DNA from: an archaeon
Lineage (GTDB): Archaea; Hydrothermarchaeota; Hydrothermarchaeia; Hydrothermarchaeales; BMS3B
DNA: 33,808 bases
Assembly (NCBI GenBank): GCA_026989875.1
Contig: JALSIP010000010.1
Coordinates: 1 to 33,808 of the forward strand
Direction: 5' to 3'
Shown: in pieces, positions 7,381 through 16,087 of the stretch
How positions within the stretch are numbered: position 1 is the stretch's first letter
Layout: every line of letters begins with the position of its first letter
Made by a program: the position numbers and the translations under genes
The notes under the pieces: generated by a model
What the model was told of the DNA's origin: nothing
The model's input: only the letters and a program-made list of their open reading frames with translations
Database searches by the model: none

Positions 7381-8581
7381 CAAGCTCCGCACTAACCAGC
7401 CTCTGCACCTGTCTGAGGGGCAGGGAAAGCGCCTCAGCGAGCCGCCTGAGCTCCTCGTACTCCGGCTTGGCACTCACCACCTCACCTGCTGCATTTCTTG
7501 CAACCTTCACCCTCAGGGAGAACCTTCTCCCCAGAAGCTCCAGCTCCACGGTCTCCATCCTGCGCTCCAGCACGAAGCGCATGCTCATCCTGCAGCACCT
7601 CACCCCCAGCGTGCCCAGCTCCCGCATCATCAGCTCAGCAAGCTCATCCTCCCTCCCGGGTTTGCACACCACCTGAACCAGCATGGAGGGGCGGTTCTTC
7701 TTAGTCAGCCCCTGAAACACCTGAACATCAAGAGCCCCCGCTTCCATGAGCTTCCCCACAGCATGCCCCACGAGCTCACCGCTTACGTCGTCAACGCTGG
7801 TCTCAAGCAGCGCAATCTGCTCCTTTTCCAGGCTGCAGGAGGTGCAGAGGTGTAGCTGCAGCATGTTGGGGGCTGCCTCAAGCTCCCTGCTCCCCGCACC
7901 CCTGCCGGTGCTCTCAACCCGCATCACCGGCAGCTCCTCCACGAACTCGTCAGCTAAGCAGGCGAGCAGCGCTATGCCCGTGGGTGTGGTCAGCTCGCCC
8001 CCGTGTGTGCTCAGGAAGGGTATGCTGAACATCCTGAGCACCTCCTGCACCACAGGCACAGGCACAGAGAGCTCTCCGTGAGAGGTTTCAATCCTGCCCC
8101 TGCCGGTGTTCACAGGCGCTGAAAGCACGGTGCAGCCGAAGAGCTCCAGCGAGTCAAGCAGCGCTGCTGTGCCCAGAATGTCCAGCAGGGTGTCGGCGCT
8201 GCCCAGCTCATGGGGCTCTGCCGAGCCGTGCACCGCCCTCTCCGCCTTTATGAGCAGCTCAAGCACATCCTCCGCAAACTCCACCGCAGGGTTGCTCAGG
8301 CTCAGCCTGGCAGCAGCCGAGCCCAGCACCTCCTGCATCTCATCCCAGCTCTCAAGCCTGGCGGCGGTGTAGGTGGCAACGCCGGTGCATGCGATGCCCT
8401 TCCTGGTGCATCTCTCCACCTCAACCCTCAGCTCCCCCCCTGCAAGCTCTGAAATCACACCAGCGCACATCTGGAGCCTCTCCTCCGGTGCTCCGAGCTC
8501 CAGCAGTGCACCTAAGAGCATGTCCCCGCTTATGCCGGAGACGCTCGGGTCAGCCACGAGAATCCTGCCCATGAGGGGCAT
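7367..8581 (-). CDS. larC: LarC-like nickel insertion protein
   Basis: GISGDMLLGALLELGAPEE, TPTGIALLACLADEF, LLETSVDDVSGELVGHAVGKLMEAGALDVQVFQGLTKKNRPSMLVQVVCKP. Single uninterrupted ORF. Confidence 0.9.
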   Translation of the reverse strand: MPLMGRILVADPSVSGISGDMLLGALLELGAPEERLQMCAGVISELAGGELRVEVERCTRKGIACTGVATYTAARLESWDEMQEVLGSAAARLSLSNPAVEFAEDVLELLIKAERAVHGSAEPHELGSADTLLDILGTAALLDSLELFGCTVLSAPVNTGRGRIETSHGELSVPVPVVQEVLRMFSIPFLSTHGGELTTPTGIALLACLADEFVEELPVMRVESTGRGAGSRELEAAPNMLQLHLCTSCSLEKEQIALLETSVDDVSGELVGHAVGKLMEAGALDVQVFQGLTKKNRPSMLVQVVCKPGREDELAELMMRELGTLGVRCCRMSMRFVLERRMETVELELLGRRFSLRVKVARNAAGEVVSAKPEYEELRRLAEALSLPLRQVQRLVSAELAKLF

Positions 8582-8647
8582 GTGGAGGACATAAAAGAAA
8601 AATTTTGCCCCAAGTTATTTAGTGGCGTTACTCCGCAGGTGTGCGGG

Positions 8648-9706
8648 ATGCGCGTTTACTTCGTGAGCAACGGCTTTGGCTACGGTCATGTGAGCAGGGA
8701 TGTGGAGCTTGCAAAGGCTTTGAGGGAGCGTGGGCACGAGGTGGTCTTCTCCACCTATGGCGACGGTATGGAGTTTCTGCGTGCCTATGACTTTGAGGTT
8801 ATAGAGGTGGAGGAGTTTGGAGACATAAGCTTCAACTCCACCGAGATAGAGGTTTTCGGCACCGTGCTGAGCACCCTTCGCAGCCTCAAGCCTGAGATGC
8901 TGCTTGAAACCCGGCGCATACTGCGGGAAATTTCTCCAGATGCGATGGTGGTTGACGGCTACATACCCGCGATGTTCTCAAGTATACTCCGCTCATGGCG
9001 TCGCATGCGGCTTTTTCTCATAACCAACGAAACCATCCAGTGGAAGCAGATTCAGGGCAAGCTTCTGAGTCTGCCCATAAAGAAGCTGGGCGAGGCAGCA
9101 GAGGCGCTTCTGGTTTACTTGGCGGATGAGATAATAGTGCCGGACTTCCCGCCGCCCTACACCGTCTGCATGGACAACCTTGCCTTTCACGACCAGAAGC
9201 ACAAGTTTCACTTTGTGGGGCCGCTGCTTCCTGAGCTTGAGAGCCGTGGTGAAGAGAAGGTGGTGGTGAACTTCGGTGGCTCGGAGGTCAATCCCGACGT
9301 GGGGGAGGCACTGGAAGAAGCGCAGCAGATTCTGGGCGAAAGGTTTGTGAGGGTGAGCCGTGTATCCAGGGAGCGTTACTTAGAGCACCTCTCCAGAGCC
9401 AGAGTGCTGATCACCCACGGCGGGCACACCAGCATCATGGAATCCATAGCCTGCGCCAAGCCGGTGGTGGGGGTGCCGATAAAGAACTACCCTGAGCGTG
9501 AGGGGAACCTGCGCGGTGCAGAGAGGCTTAAAGCCGGCAGGATGCTGGATGTGGAGTGGCTCTGCGGTGAGGTGCTCTGCACGGCGCTTCAGGAGGTGCG
9601 CACCCTTGCATTCAGGCAGAGTCTTGAGGTTCTGAGCAGGCTGGCGGGAAGGCTGAGGGGTGTGGAGAGAGCCGTAGAAATAATTGAGAACGGATACAGG
9701 GCTTAG
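8648..9706 (+). CDS. Glycosyltransferase-like protein (MurG / MJ1255-type fold)
   Basis: MRVYFVSNGFGYGHVSRDVELAKALRERGHEVVFSTYGD...ARVLITHGGHTSIMESIACAKPVVGVPIKNYPEREGNLRGAERL. ATG at 8648 preferred over the track start 8582. Confidence 0.78.
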   Translation: MRVYFVSNGFGYGHVSRDVELAKALRERGHEVVFSTYGDGMEFLRAYDFEVIEVEEFGDISFNSTEIEVFGTVLSTLRSLKPEMLLETRRILREISPDAMVVDGYIPAMFSSILRSWRRMRLFLITNETIQWKQIQGKLLSLPIKKLGEAAEALLVYLADEIIVPDFPPPYTVCMDNLAFHDQKHKFHFVGPLLPELESRGEEKVVVNFGGSEVNPDVGEALEEAQQILGERFVRVSRVSRERYLEHLSRARVLITHGGHTSIMESIACAKPVVGVPIKNYPEREGNLRGAERLKAGRMLDVEWLCGEVLCTALQEVRTLAFRQSLEVLSRLAGRLRGVERAVEIIENGYRA

Positions 9707-9708
9707 CT

Positions 9709-11394
9709 CTACTTCCTCCCCAGCCTCCTGTAGAGCAGTGCCAGCCCTGCAACAGTCACAAGAATTATCAGGGCACCCGCCAGGGCAGCGCCTCCCCTCT
9801 CCCTCACCACCATCCTGAGCTCAGCCTCTGCGCTGCTCTGCTCAGCCTCTGCCCGCAGCTTCACCATGTACTCAGAGGGCAGCGCGTCCGCAGGCAGGGT
9901 GAGCCTGAACACCACAGGTATCGCCTCCCCGGGTCTGAGCGAGGGCACCTCCTCAGGCACAGCCTCTGCATGCCAGCCTTCAGGAACCTCCGCCCGAAGC
10001 CTGACCGAGGTGAGCGTCCCTCCCCTGCCGGTGTTCCTGAGCACCGCCCTGAGCTCTGCAGCTTCGCCCGGGGATGCAAAGCTCAGGTATCCACCCGCAG
10101 GCTCAATGGCTAAGCGGTACTCACCCCGGAGCCTGAGCGTCAGGTTCTCCTCAGCCCGCCACCTGCCGCTTGCGATGGCGGTAAACCTGTACTCCCCGGG
10201 CTCGGCAGAAACTGGGGGCACCACCTCTAAGTACAGCGTCCTCTCCTCCCCACCTCTCAGGTAAAGGACGCTGAGACCCTCCTCAGCCCCCTGCTCCTCC
10301 TTGAAGCGGTAGTAGAAGCTGGGAGGCAGTCCGGCAACCCTCAGGGAGTACTCGTCATCCAGGTACCCCATGTTCTTCAGCCGGAGTCTGAACAGGGGCT
10401 TTGCGCCCAGACTTCTGGATACCACCGGGCTCTCGGCGGTGAGTTCCACATAGTAGGCTCGCCTCTTCAGCACCACCTCCTCCTGCACCCTCTTACCAGC
10501 CCTCACCTCCACCACGAGGTTGCGCGCCTGGTAGCCGGGTTTGCTCACCCGCAGCGTGTACCTGCCGGGAGGGAGCTCAATTACCGTCTCCCCCTCCTGC
10601 CCTGTGTGGTAAACCTCCCCGCTCTCCTCCACCAGCACCTCCGCTGACGGCACGGGCAGCGCCTCCCGGTCCAAGAGCTTCAGCACAACGCTTCCATTCT
10701 CCCCCCTGTGGGTTCTGGAAATTCTCACGCCCACAGGCATGCTGCTCCTCCCGAAGCTGCTGGCGAGCACGAGCTCCACCCCGTATTCCCCCACATCAGC
10801 CTCCGGACTGCTCTCTATCACCAGCCTGAGTTTTTTGCCCGCTCCCTGCCTGAGAACCAGGGCATAGACCTCAGACTCTCCGTAGAAGCTGCTGCACCTC
10901 CATCCCGGTGGGGTGGTGCAGGACACCTCAAGCTCAAGGGGTGTGCTCACCAGGCTCCTGAGCTCAACCTCCAGCTCCACCTTATCGCCAGCCTCCATCA
11001 CCACACCCCTGAGCTCTGGCAGAGCCACAACAAACTCCTCAGGCTCAGCCACCCTCAGCTCAATCCATCTGCTTCCAAAAGCACGGAGGCTGATGCGGTA
11101 CCTGCCAGGCTCTGCCCCCTCAGGCACCTTCAGGTGGAAAACGAGCTGTGCGCTTTCTCCGGGGGGCAGGGTCAGAGAGTTCACCCTGAGTCCAGAATAC
11201 TCAAACCAGCCCGTGAATCCTGCGGGTGCCGAGTACTGCAGGGGCATGGTCAGGGAAAAGGTGTAGGGATTGGATACTGTCAGGGGTATGCTGAGCTCCT
11301 CCCCTGCTATAGCCGATATGCCGCTGGTGCTCAGCTCCAGGCTGCCCGTAAGCGCTGCCAGCACCAGTGCGAGCAGAAGCAGAAGAGACCTCAA
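9709..11394 (-). CDS. Membrane-anchored NEW3/CARDB-like beta-sandwich protein
   Basis: Signal peptide, repeated Ig-like segments (SIPLTVSNPYTF...; PGRYTLRVSKPGYQARNLVVEV; LRLKNMGYLDDEYSLRVAGLP), C-terminal TM plus basic tail (LAGALIILVTVAGLALLYRRLGRK). ATGA overlap with the permease gene. Confidence 0.75.
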   Translation of the reverse strand: MRSLLLLLALVLAALTGSLELSTSGISAIAGEELSIPLTVSNPYTFSLTMPLQYSAPAGFTGWFEYSGLRVNSLTLPPGESAQLVFHLKVPEGAEPGRYRISLRAFGSRWIELRVAEPEEFVVALPELRGVVMEAGDKVELEVELRSLVSTPLELEVSCTTPPGWRCSSFYGESEVYALVLRQGAGKKLRLVIESSPEADVGEYGVELVLASSFGRSSMPVGVRISRTHRGENGSVVLKLLDREALPVPSAEVLVEESGEVYHTGQEGETVIELPPGRYTLRVSKPGYQARNLVVEVRAGKRVQEEVVLKRRAYYVELTAESPVVSRSLGAKPLFRLRLKNMGYLDDEYSLRVAGLPPSFYYRFKEEQGAEEGLSVLYLRGGEERTLYLEVVPPVSAEPGEYRFTAIASGRWRAEENLTLRLRGEYRLAIEPAGGYLSFASPGEAAELRAVLRNTGRGGTLTSVRLRAEVPEGWHAEAVPEEVPSLRPGEAIPVVFRLTLPADALPSEYMVKLRAEAEQSSAEAELRMVVRERGGAALAGALIILVTVAGLALLYRRLGRK

Positions 11395-12320
11395 ACCACA
11401 TCCTCCCTGACAAACCTCACGTACCCCAGGGTGAAGAACACCGCCGGCATCGCCACAAATCCCGCCAGCCTGTTCAGCACCTCTGCATGACTACCGTAGG
11501 TTCGCTCTGCCATGAGATAGCGTACAAGTTCCTTGTAGTTGTAAACAGGAGAGAATAGACCGAAAATCGCAGAAATTCTGCGTTTGCGTTCCATGTACTC
11601 TGCCATTTTCTGCTCGTAAGCACGCATAGCCTGCGAATCAGGCTCTGCCACAACCTCCAGGGCAGCGCTCCCGTCCTCATGCACCCTGTGCTCGTAAACC
11701 GGCGGTGCCGGTGGCTCTCCTGCGAGTCTGCTGCTCACGAGCTCTCCGGCTACCGGCACAGCGGCGGAGAAGAACACCAGCAGCAGTGCGCTGATAGTAA
11801 GCGCTGTGCCGGAGCTTTTGGCAACAGCCGAGGCAAAGATGCCGAAGGAGAAGTAGGTGAAGATGTAAATCACGGTGACTCCTCCGAAGGCGGCGACATC
11901 TGCCAGCTCCTCTATGCTGAGGGGCATCCCGTAAATCAGCACAGCCCCCGTAGCTACCGCAAGCACGCACGCCACAGCCAGCGAAATTGCCGCAAAGGCT
12001 CCGGCAGCCTTGCCCAGGATTATGGCATCCCTGGGCACCGGATGGGAGAGCAGCACCTTCAGTGTGCCCTGCTCCCGCTCCCGGGTGATCAGATCAAACC
12101 CTGCAAGCAGCCCGAGCCCGGCTCCGAACAGTGCAAAAACCGCATTTCCCGTGCCAATGAATAGCTGCAGCACCTCTGCCCTCATGCTCTGGTGCGCAAT
12201 TCTCAGCCCCATGTGCAGCGCATAAGCCACCACCAGCATGGTCAGAAGGGTCAGCACAATGAACCTCCTGCTCCCCACCTGCTCTGCAAACTCCTTCTTT
12301 GCAACCACCAGCAGGCTCAT
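11391..12320 (-). CDS. ABC-2 type transporter permease
   Basis: MSLLVVAKKEFAEQVGSRRFIVLTLL...DLITREREQGTLKVLLSHPVPRDAIILGKAAGAF. 4-nt overlaps with both neighbours. Confidence 0.88.
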   Translation of the reverse strand: MSLLVVAKKEFAEQVGSRRFIVLTLLTMLVVAYALHMGLRIAHQSMRAEVLQLFIGTGNAVFALFGAGLGLLAGFDLITREREQGTLKVLLSHPVPRDAIILGKAAGAFAAISLAVACVLAVATGAVLIYGMPLSIEELADVAAFGGVTVIYIFTYFSFGIFASAVAKSSGTALTISALLLVFFSAAVPVAGELVSSRLAGEPPAPPVYEHRVHEDGSAALEVVAEPDSQAMRAYEQKMAEYMERKRRISAIFGLFSPVYNYKELVRYLMAERTYGSHAEVLNRLAGFVAMPAVFFTLGYVRFVREDVV

Positions 12321-13216
12321 TCGGACCCCCTCACCACCTCTAAGTAGAGCTCCTCAAGGCTCGGAGATTCGGCATGAATCTCGGTCACGGCATATCCATG
12401 CCTGAATAGCTCTCGTGAGATTGAAGCTCTGGTATCTTCCGGGCAATCCAGCACGTAGCTCCCGTCTCTGCGCTCAATCCTGCGGGCAAACCTTCCCAGG
12501 AGGCGCTCTGCATCCTCCTGCGGCAGCGGAGGCTGGGTTTCAACCACCACCCTGAAGCCACGCATCTTGGAGAGCTTCTTCAGCTCTCCCTGCACCACCA
12601 GTCTGCCCCTGTGGATTATCCCCACACTCCGGCACACCTCCGTGACCTCTGGCAGTATGTGGGAGGAGAAGAGTATGGTTCTGCCCTCACGGCTGAGCCT
12701 CCTCACAAGCTCCCTGAATTCAGCCGCACCCTCGGGGTCAAGCCCGGAGGTGGGCTCATCCAGCAGCAGCACTTCCGGGTCGTTCAGCAGCGCCTGGGCG
12801 AGAGCTAACCTCTGGCGCATGCCCTTGGAGAGCTCTCCCGCCTTCCTGTGGCTGTGCCCTGCCATGCCCACCAGCTCAAGAAGCTCCTCAGCCTCGGCTC
12901 TGCCGAGCCCGTAGAAGTCTGCAAAGTACAGCATGTTCTGCAGGACGCTCATCCAGGGATAAAACCCCGGGTTCTCCGGCAGGTAGCCGGCAACCCTGCG
13001 CACCTCCAGGGGGTGCTCAACCACCTCCACACCTGCAACCGTTATTCTGCCGGAGTCGGGCACTACCAGCCCCATGAGCATGTTGAGGGTTGTGGTCTTG
13101 CCGGCACCGTTTGGACCGAGAAATCCAAACACCTCCCCCTCTTTCACGCTGAAACTCAGATTACTGACAGCCTTCAGACTGCCGTAGCTTTTGCACAGCT
13201 CCTCTACCTCAATCAC
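12317..13216 (-). CDS. ABC transporter ATP-binding protein
   Basis: Walker A GPNGAGKTT, signature LSKGMRQRLALAQALL, Walker B VLLLDEPTSGLDP. GTG at 13216 (VIEVEELCKSYG) is the likely start; the track start is 13273. Confidence 0.93.
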   Translation of the reverse strand: MIEVEELCKSYGSLKAVSNLSFSVKEGEVFGFLGPNGAGKTTTLNMLMGLVVPDSGRITVAGVEVVEHPLEVRRVAGYLPENPGFYPWMSVLQNMLYFADFYGLGRAEAEELLELVGMAGHSHRKAGELSKGMRQRLALAQALLNDPEVLLLDEPTSGLDPEGAAEFRELVRRLSREGRTILFSSHILPEVTEVCRSVGIIHRGRLVVQGELKKLSKMRGFRVVVETQPPLPQEDAERLLGRFARRIERRDGSYVLDCPEDTRASISRELFRHGYAVTEIHAESPSLEELYLEVVRGSE

Positions 13217-13409
13217 ACGGTATGCTTTGAAACTGCAATACTTAAAACTTTCGCGCGTGATTAACAGGAACACACAATGAAGACCATTGCATTTAATTCG
13301 TTAAAATTATGGTAATGGCATGATCCGTGGCTTTTCAGTAAATAGACGCTCAGACATGGGGATTCAGCAGCCGCACACCTCCGGACAACTGCCTTCTCTG
13401 CCCGAAGCC

Positions 13410-13955
13410 TCACTCCACTTGCTCTGCCCTCGCATACCTCTCCGCCAGCTCTACATTTGTGCGCCTCACGGAGCGTCTGAATTCCTCCAGCTCAGGAGGC
13501 ACTGGCTCCAGCCCTTCCACAGCTTCCTGCGAGTCCACCAGCGCGCCCGCTGGCACCAGCCTGCCGGGTGGCACCTCAACCCCCAGCACTAAGGCACCGT
13601 GCATCACCATGCTCCCCCTGCCCAGCACCGATTTGAAGACCGTAGCCCTGAAGCCGATGAAGCAGTCCTCGCCTATGGTGCATGGGCCATGAACGATGCA
13701 GCCATGTGCTAAGGAAGAGCCCCTGCGCACCTCCACCCTTGTGCCTGCGAGGGCGTGCACTATGGCGCCGTCCTGCACATTGCACTCATCCTCTATCACT
13801 ATCGCCGAACCCTCCTCATCAGCCCTCACCACCGCCATGGGAGCCACAAAGACCCTGCCGCCTATCCTAACGTTCCCGATTACTACAGCACCCGCTGCTA
13901 TGCAGGTACCCTCTCCAACTTCGGGACCACCTGTGCCCGGAAGACCCAGCAGCAT
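13410..13955 (-). CDS. Gamma-carbonic anhydrase-like left-handed beta-helix protein
   Basis: Hexapeptide repeats with the three-His pattern IVHAL...SLAHGCIVHGP expected for the zinc site of gamma-CA family proteins. Confidence 0.85.
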   Translation of the reverse strand: MLLGLPGTGGPEVGEGTCIAAGAVVIGNVRIGGRVFVAPMAVVRADEEGSAIVIEDECNVQDGAIVHALAGTRVEVRRGSSLAHGCIVHGPCTIGEDCFIGFRATVFKSVLGRGSMVMHGALVLGVEVPPGRLVPAGALVDSQEAVEGLEPVPPELEEFRRSVRRTNVELAERYARAEQVE

Positions 13956-14120
13956 GGCTTAGGGTTGCGATTTCTGGTATTTATAGTATGCGGGGCATCA
14001 CATAGCCGATGTGTTATCTGCGTCGCCATTCAGCATTGGTAATGCCGGCAGTGGCGTGCCGTCATGCCTGCCATCGCAGCATGGGCAAGATATTTAAGTG
14101 ATGGAGTAAAGTAGGAGGAC

Positions 14121-14369
14121 ATGACGGGCTCGGAGGAGACGCTGAAGCTTTCGGCAGGCAGACGTGTCAGAATCACGGTGCGCGGCGGGGAGGAGTTCAC
14201 TGGCATACTGGTCTCCTATGATGAGCACTCCAACCTTTATCTTGAGGATGTGAGCTCCGCAAATGGCAGCGTGCGCCTGCGCAGGGCGGTTTTCAAAGGC
14301 GGAAACATAAACTCCATAACCGACGACTCATCTCCCCCTGAGCAGTCCTCCGACGGCGCCGCCGATTAA
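14121..14369 (+). CDS. Divergent LSm-like protein
   Basis: 82 aa: LKLSAGRRVRITVRGGEEFTGILVSYDEHSNLYLEDVSS...RRAVFKGGNINSI. Upstream TATA (ATATTTAAG) and AGGAGG SD. Confidence 0.82.
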   Translation: MTGSEETLKLSAGRRVRITVRGGEEFTGILVSYDEHSNLYLEDVSSANGSVRLRRAVFKGGNINSITDDSSPPEQSSDGAAD

Positions 14370-14666
14370 TCCGAGCACCGCGTAGTAGAGGGACACCAGA
14401 AAGAATCCGAAACCTATCAGCGAGCCTATCATCCAGCCCATCATTCCGCCCATGAGTCCACCTGCCGTGCCGAGCAGCAGGAAGACCATGAGCCCGCCCG
14501 CAATTCCCGACAGGAAACCTGCCAGGGCACCCCTCTCCACGCCCCCGCCTGCCAGCAGCCCGGCTCCAAAACCTGCTACGAGGGGTCCAAAAAAGGGGAA
14601 GGGTGAGAGCACGACCATCGCGGCGAAGCCTGCCGCCACGCCCAGCAGAAGCCCCATGCTGCTCAC
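14328..14666 (-). CDS. Gly-rich multi-pass membrane protein (DUF5518-like)
   Basis: 112 aa, repeated hydrophobic Gly-rich segments (GLVAGFGAGLLAGGG...MGGMMGWMIGSLIGF-type pattern). 4-nt overlap with the PRC-barrel gene. Confidence 0.7.
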   Translation of the reverse strand: MSSMGLLLGVAAGFAAMVVLSPFPFFGPLVAGFGAGLLAGGGVERGALAGFLSGIAGGLMVFLLLGTAGGLMGGMMGWMIGSLIGFGFFLVSLYYAVLGLIGGAVGGLLRGR

Positions 14667-14956
14667 TCTGAGGAGGATTTTGCCGAGTACACGGCATCCC
14701 TGAGAATCACTATGTCGCTCACCGCCTTTACAGCACGGTAGGGCACGTTCACGCCTCTGGCTCTCTCAAGCTTGACTCTCTCCAGGAAGCTCTCTGACAC
14801 GTTGCCTATCAGCAGCCCCTGCACCTTGCCCGTCTCCGGGTCTATCACCACGTCCTCAAGACTGCCCACTCTTGAGCCATCCTCAGTAAAGACATCCTTG
14901 CTGGTCAGCTCACTAAGCCTGGATACCAAGATAACCACCTCACCGGGGGGTAACAT
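14663..14956 (-). CDS. PRC-barrel domain protein
   Basis: SRLSELTSKDVFTEDGSRVGSLEDVVIDPETGKVQGLLI...VNVPYRAVKAVSDIVIL. Start chosen at ATG 14956. Confidence 0.87.
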   Translation of the reverse strand: MLPPGEVVILVSRLSELTSKDVFTEDGSRVGSLEDVVIDPETGKVQGLLIGNVSESFLERVKLERARGVNVPYRAVKAVSDIVILRDAVYSAKSSSE

Positions 14957-15001
14957 ATTAAATGTGCCCCTGCCAATATATAAACCTTGAGGGTGAGGTG
15001 A

Positions 15002-16087
15002 ATGCGGGACAGTTACAGAATAGGCAGAATACTCGGCATACCAGTGGAGCTGCACGTGTCCTTCCTGCTGCTTCTTCTGCTGGTGTTCATTTACAGCATA
15101 GCTGTAAACTTCCAGGCGTTCATATACCTGGTGCTGCTCTTTACCGTTGTAACGCTGCACGAGCTCAGCCACTCCGTTGTAGCCAGGAGGTACGGGATAG
15201 CGATAAACCGCATAACCCTGCTGCCCTTCGGCGGCATTGCCTCAATGGAGGAGCTGCCCAAGAATCCCGTGCAGGAGCTGAAGATAGCGGTGGCCGGTCC
15301 GGGCTTTAACTTCATAATGAGTGCTGTAACTCTGGGGGTGCTTTACGTCTTTGACAGTCTCAGCCTGATTTTTCCGCTGTTTGACTTCAGCATCTCAAGC
15401 CCCATGACGCTGCTGGCGGTCTTCTTCAAGGTCAACCTGCTGCTGGGTGTTTTCAACCTGTTCGTGCCCGCTCTGCCCATGGACGGCGGCAGGGTCTTCC
15501 GCTCGCTGCTTGCCCTGAGGCTGGGCTTCAACACCGCCACCGAAATTGCCACCGGCATTGCCAAGATGATAGCGGTGCTCTTCGCGCTCCTGGGTGTCCT
15601 GCTCCCCAACCTCTGGCTGGTTTTCATAGCCTTCTTTGTTTACCTGGGGGCTGTGCAGGAGAGCGAGATGCTCAGGGTGAATTTTCTGCTCTCCGGAATG
15701 AAGGTGAGGGACCTCATGACCCACGGGGTGGTGTCGGTAAGCCCGGATATCACCTTAGAGGAGCTCGCAGAGCTCATGCTTGAGAGGAAGCACATGGGGT
15801 ATCCTGTGCTGAGCGACGGGGGGAGGCTTGAGGGTATAGTGACCTTTACAGACCTGTCTAAGGTGCCCAGGGGTGAGTGGGGCAGAACCAGGGTTGCGGA
15901 TGTGATGAGCAGAGAGGTGCTCACAGTCACCAGCGATACTGATGCAAGTGAAGCCTTCCTGACCCTTGCAAGGGCGGGAGTTGGCAGGCTGCCGGTGGTT
16001 GACGACGGCGTGCTTACCGGGATACTCTCAAGAACAGACCTGCTCAGGGCTCTTGAGGTCATGCGTCTGAAGAGGCTGGGGCAATGA
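15002..16087 (+). CDS. Site-2 protease (M50) with C-terminal CBS domains
   Basis: HELSHSVVARRYG (HExxH), NLFVPALPMDGGRVFRSLLA, two CBS domains. SD GAGGTG. Confidence 0.93.
   Translation: MRDSYRIGRILGIPVELHVSFLLLLLLVFIYSIAVNFQAFIYLVLLFTVVTLHELSHSVVARRYGIAINRITLLPFGGIASMEELPKNPVQELKIAVAGPGFNFIMSAVTLGVLYVFDSLSLIFPLFDFSISSPMTLLAVFFKVNLLLGVFNLFVPALPMDGGRVFRSLLALRLGFNTATEIATGIAKMIAVLFALLGVLLPNLWLVFIAFFVYLGAVQESEMLRVNFLLSGMKVRDLMTHGVVSVSPDITLEELAELMLERKHMGYPVLSDGGRLEGIVTFTDLSKVPRGEWGRTRVADVMSREVLTVTSDTDASEAFLTLARAGVGRLPVVDDGVLTGILSRTDLLRALEVMRLKRLGQ

Noticed and set aside
13956-14120. Short hairpins (CACAT-AGCCG-ATGTG; GCATT-GGT-AATGC) upstream of the second LSm gene
   Set aside because: Stems of only 5 bp; such matches are expected by chance in a region this size, and no other support was visible.
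14962-15309. 115-aa plus-strand ORF at the S2P 5' end
   Set aside because: Frame-shifted shadow of the site-2 protease gene.
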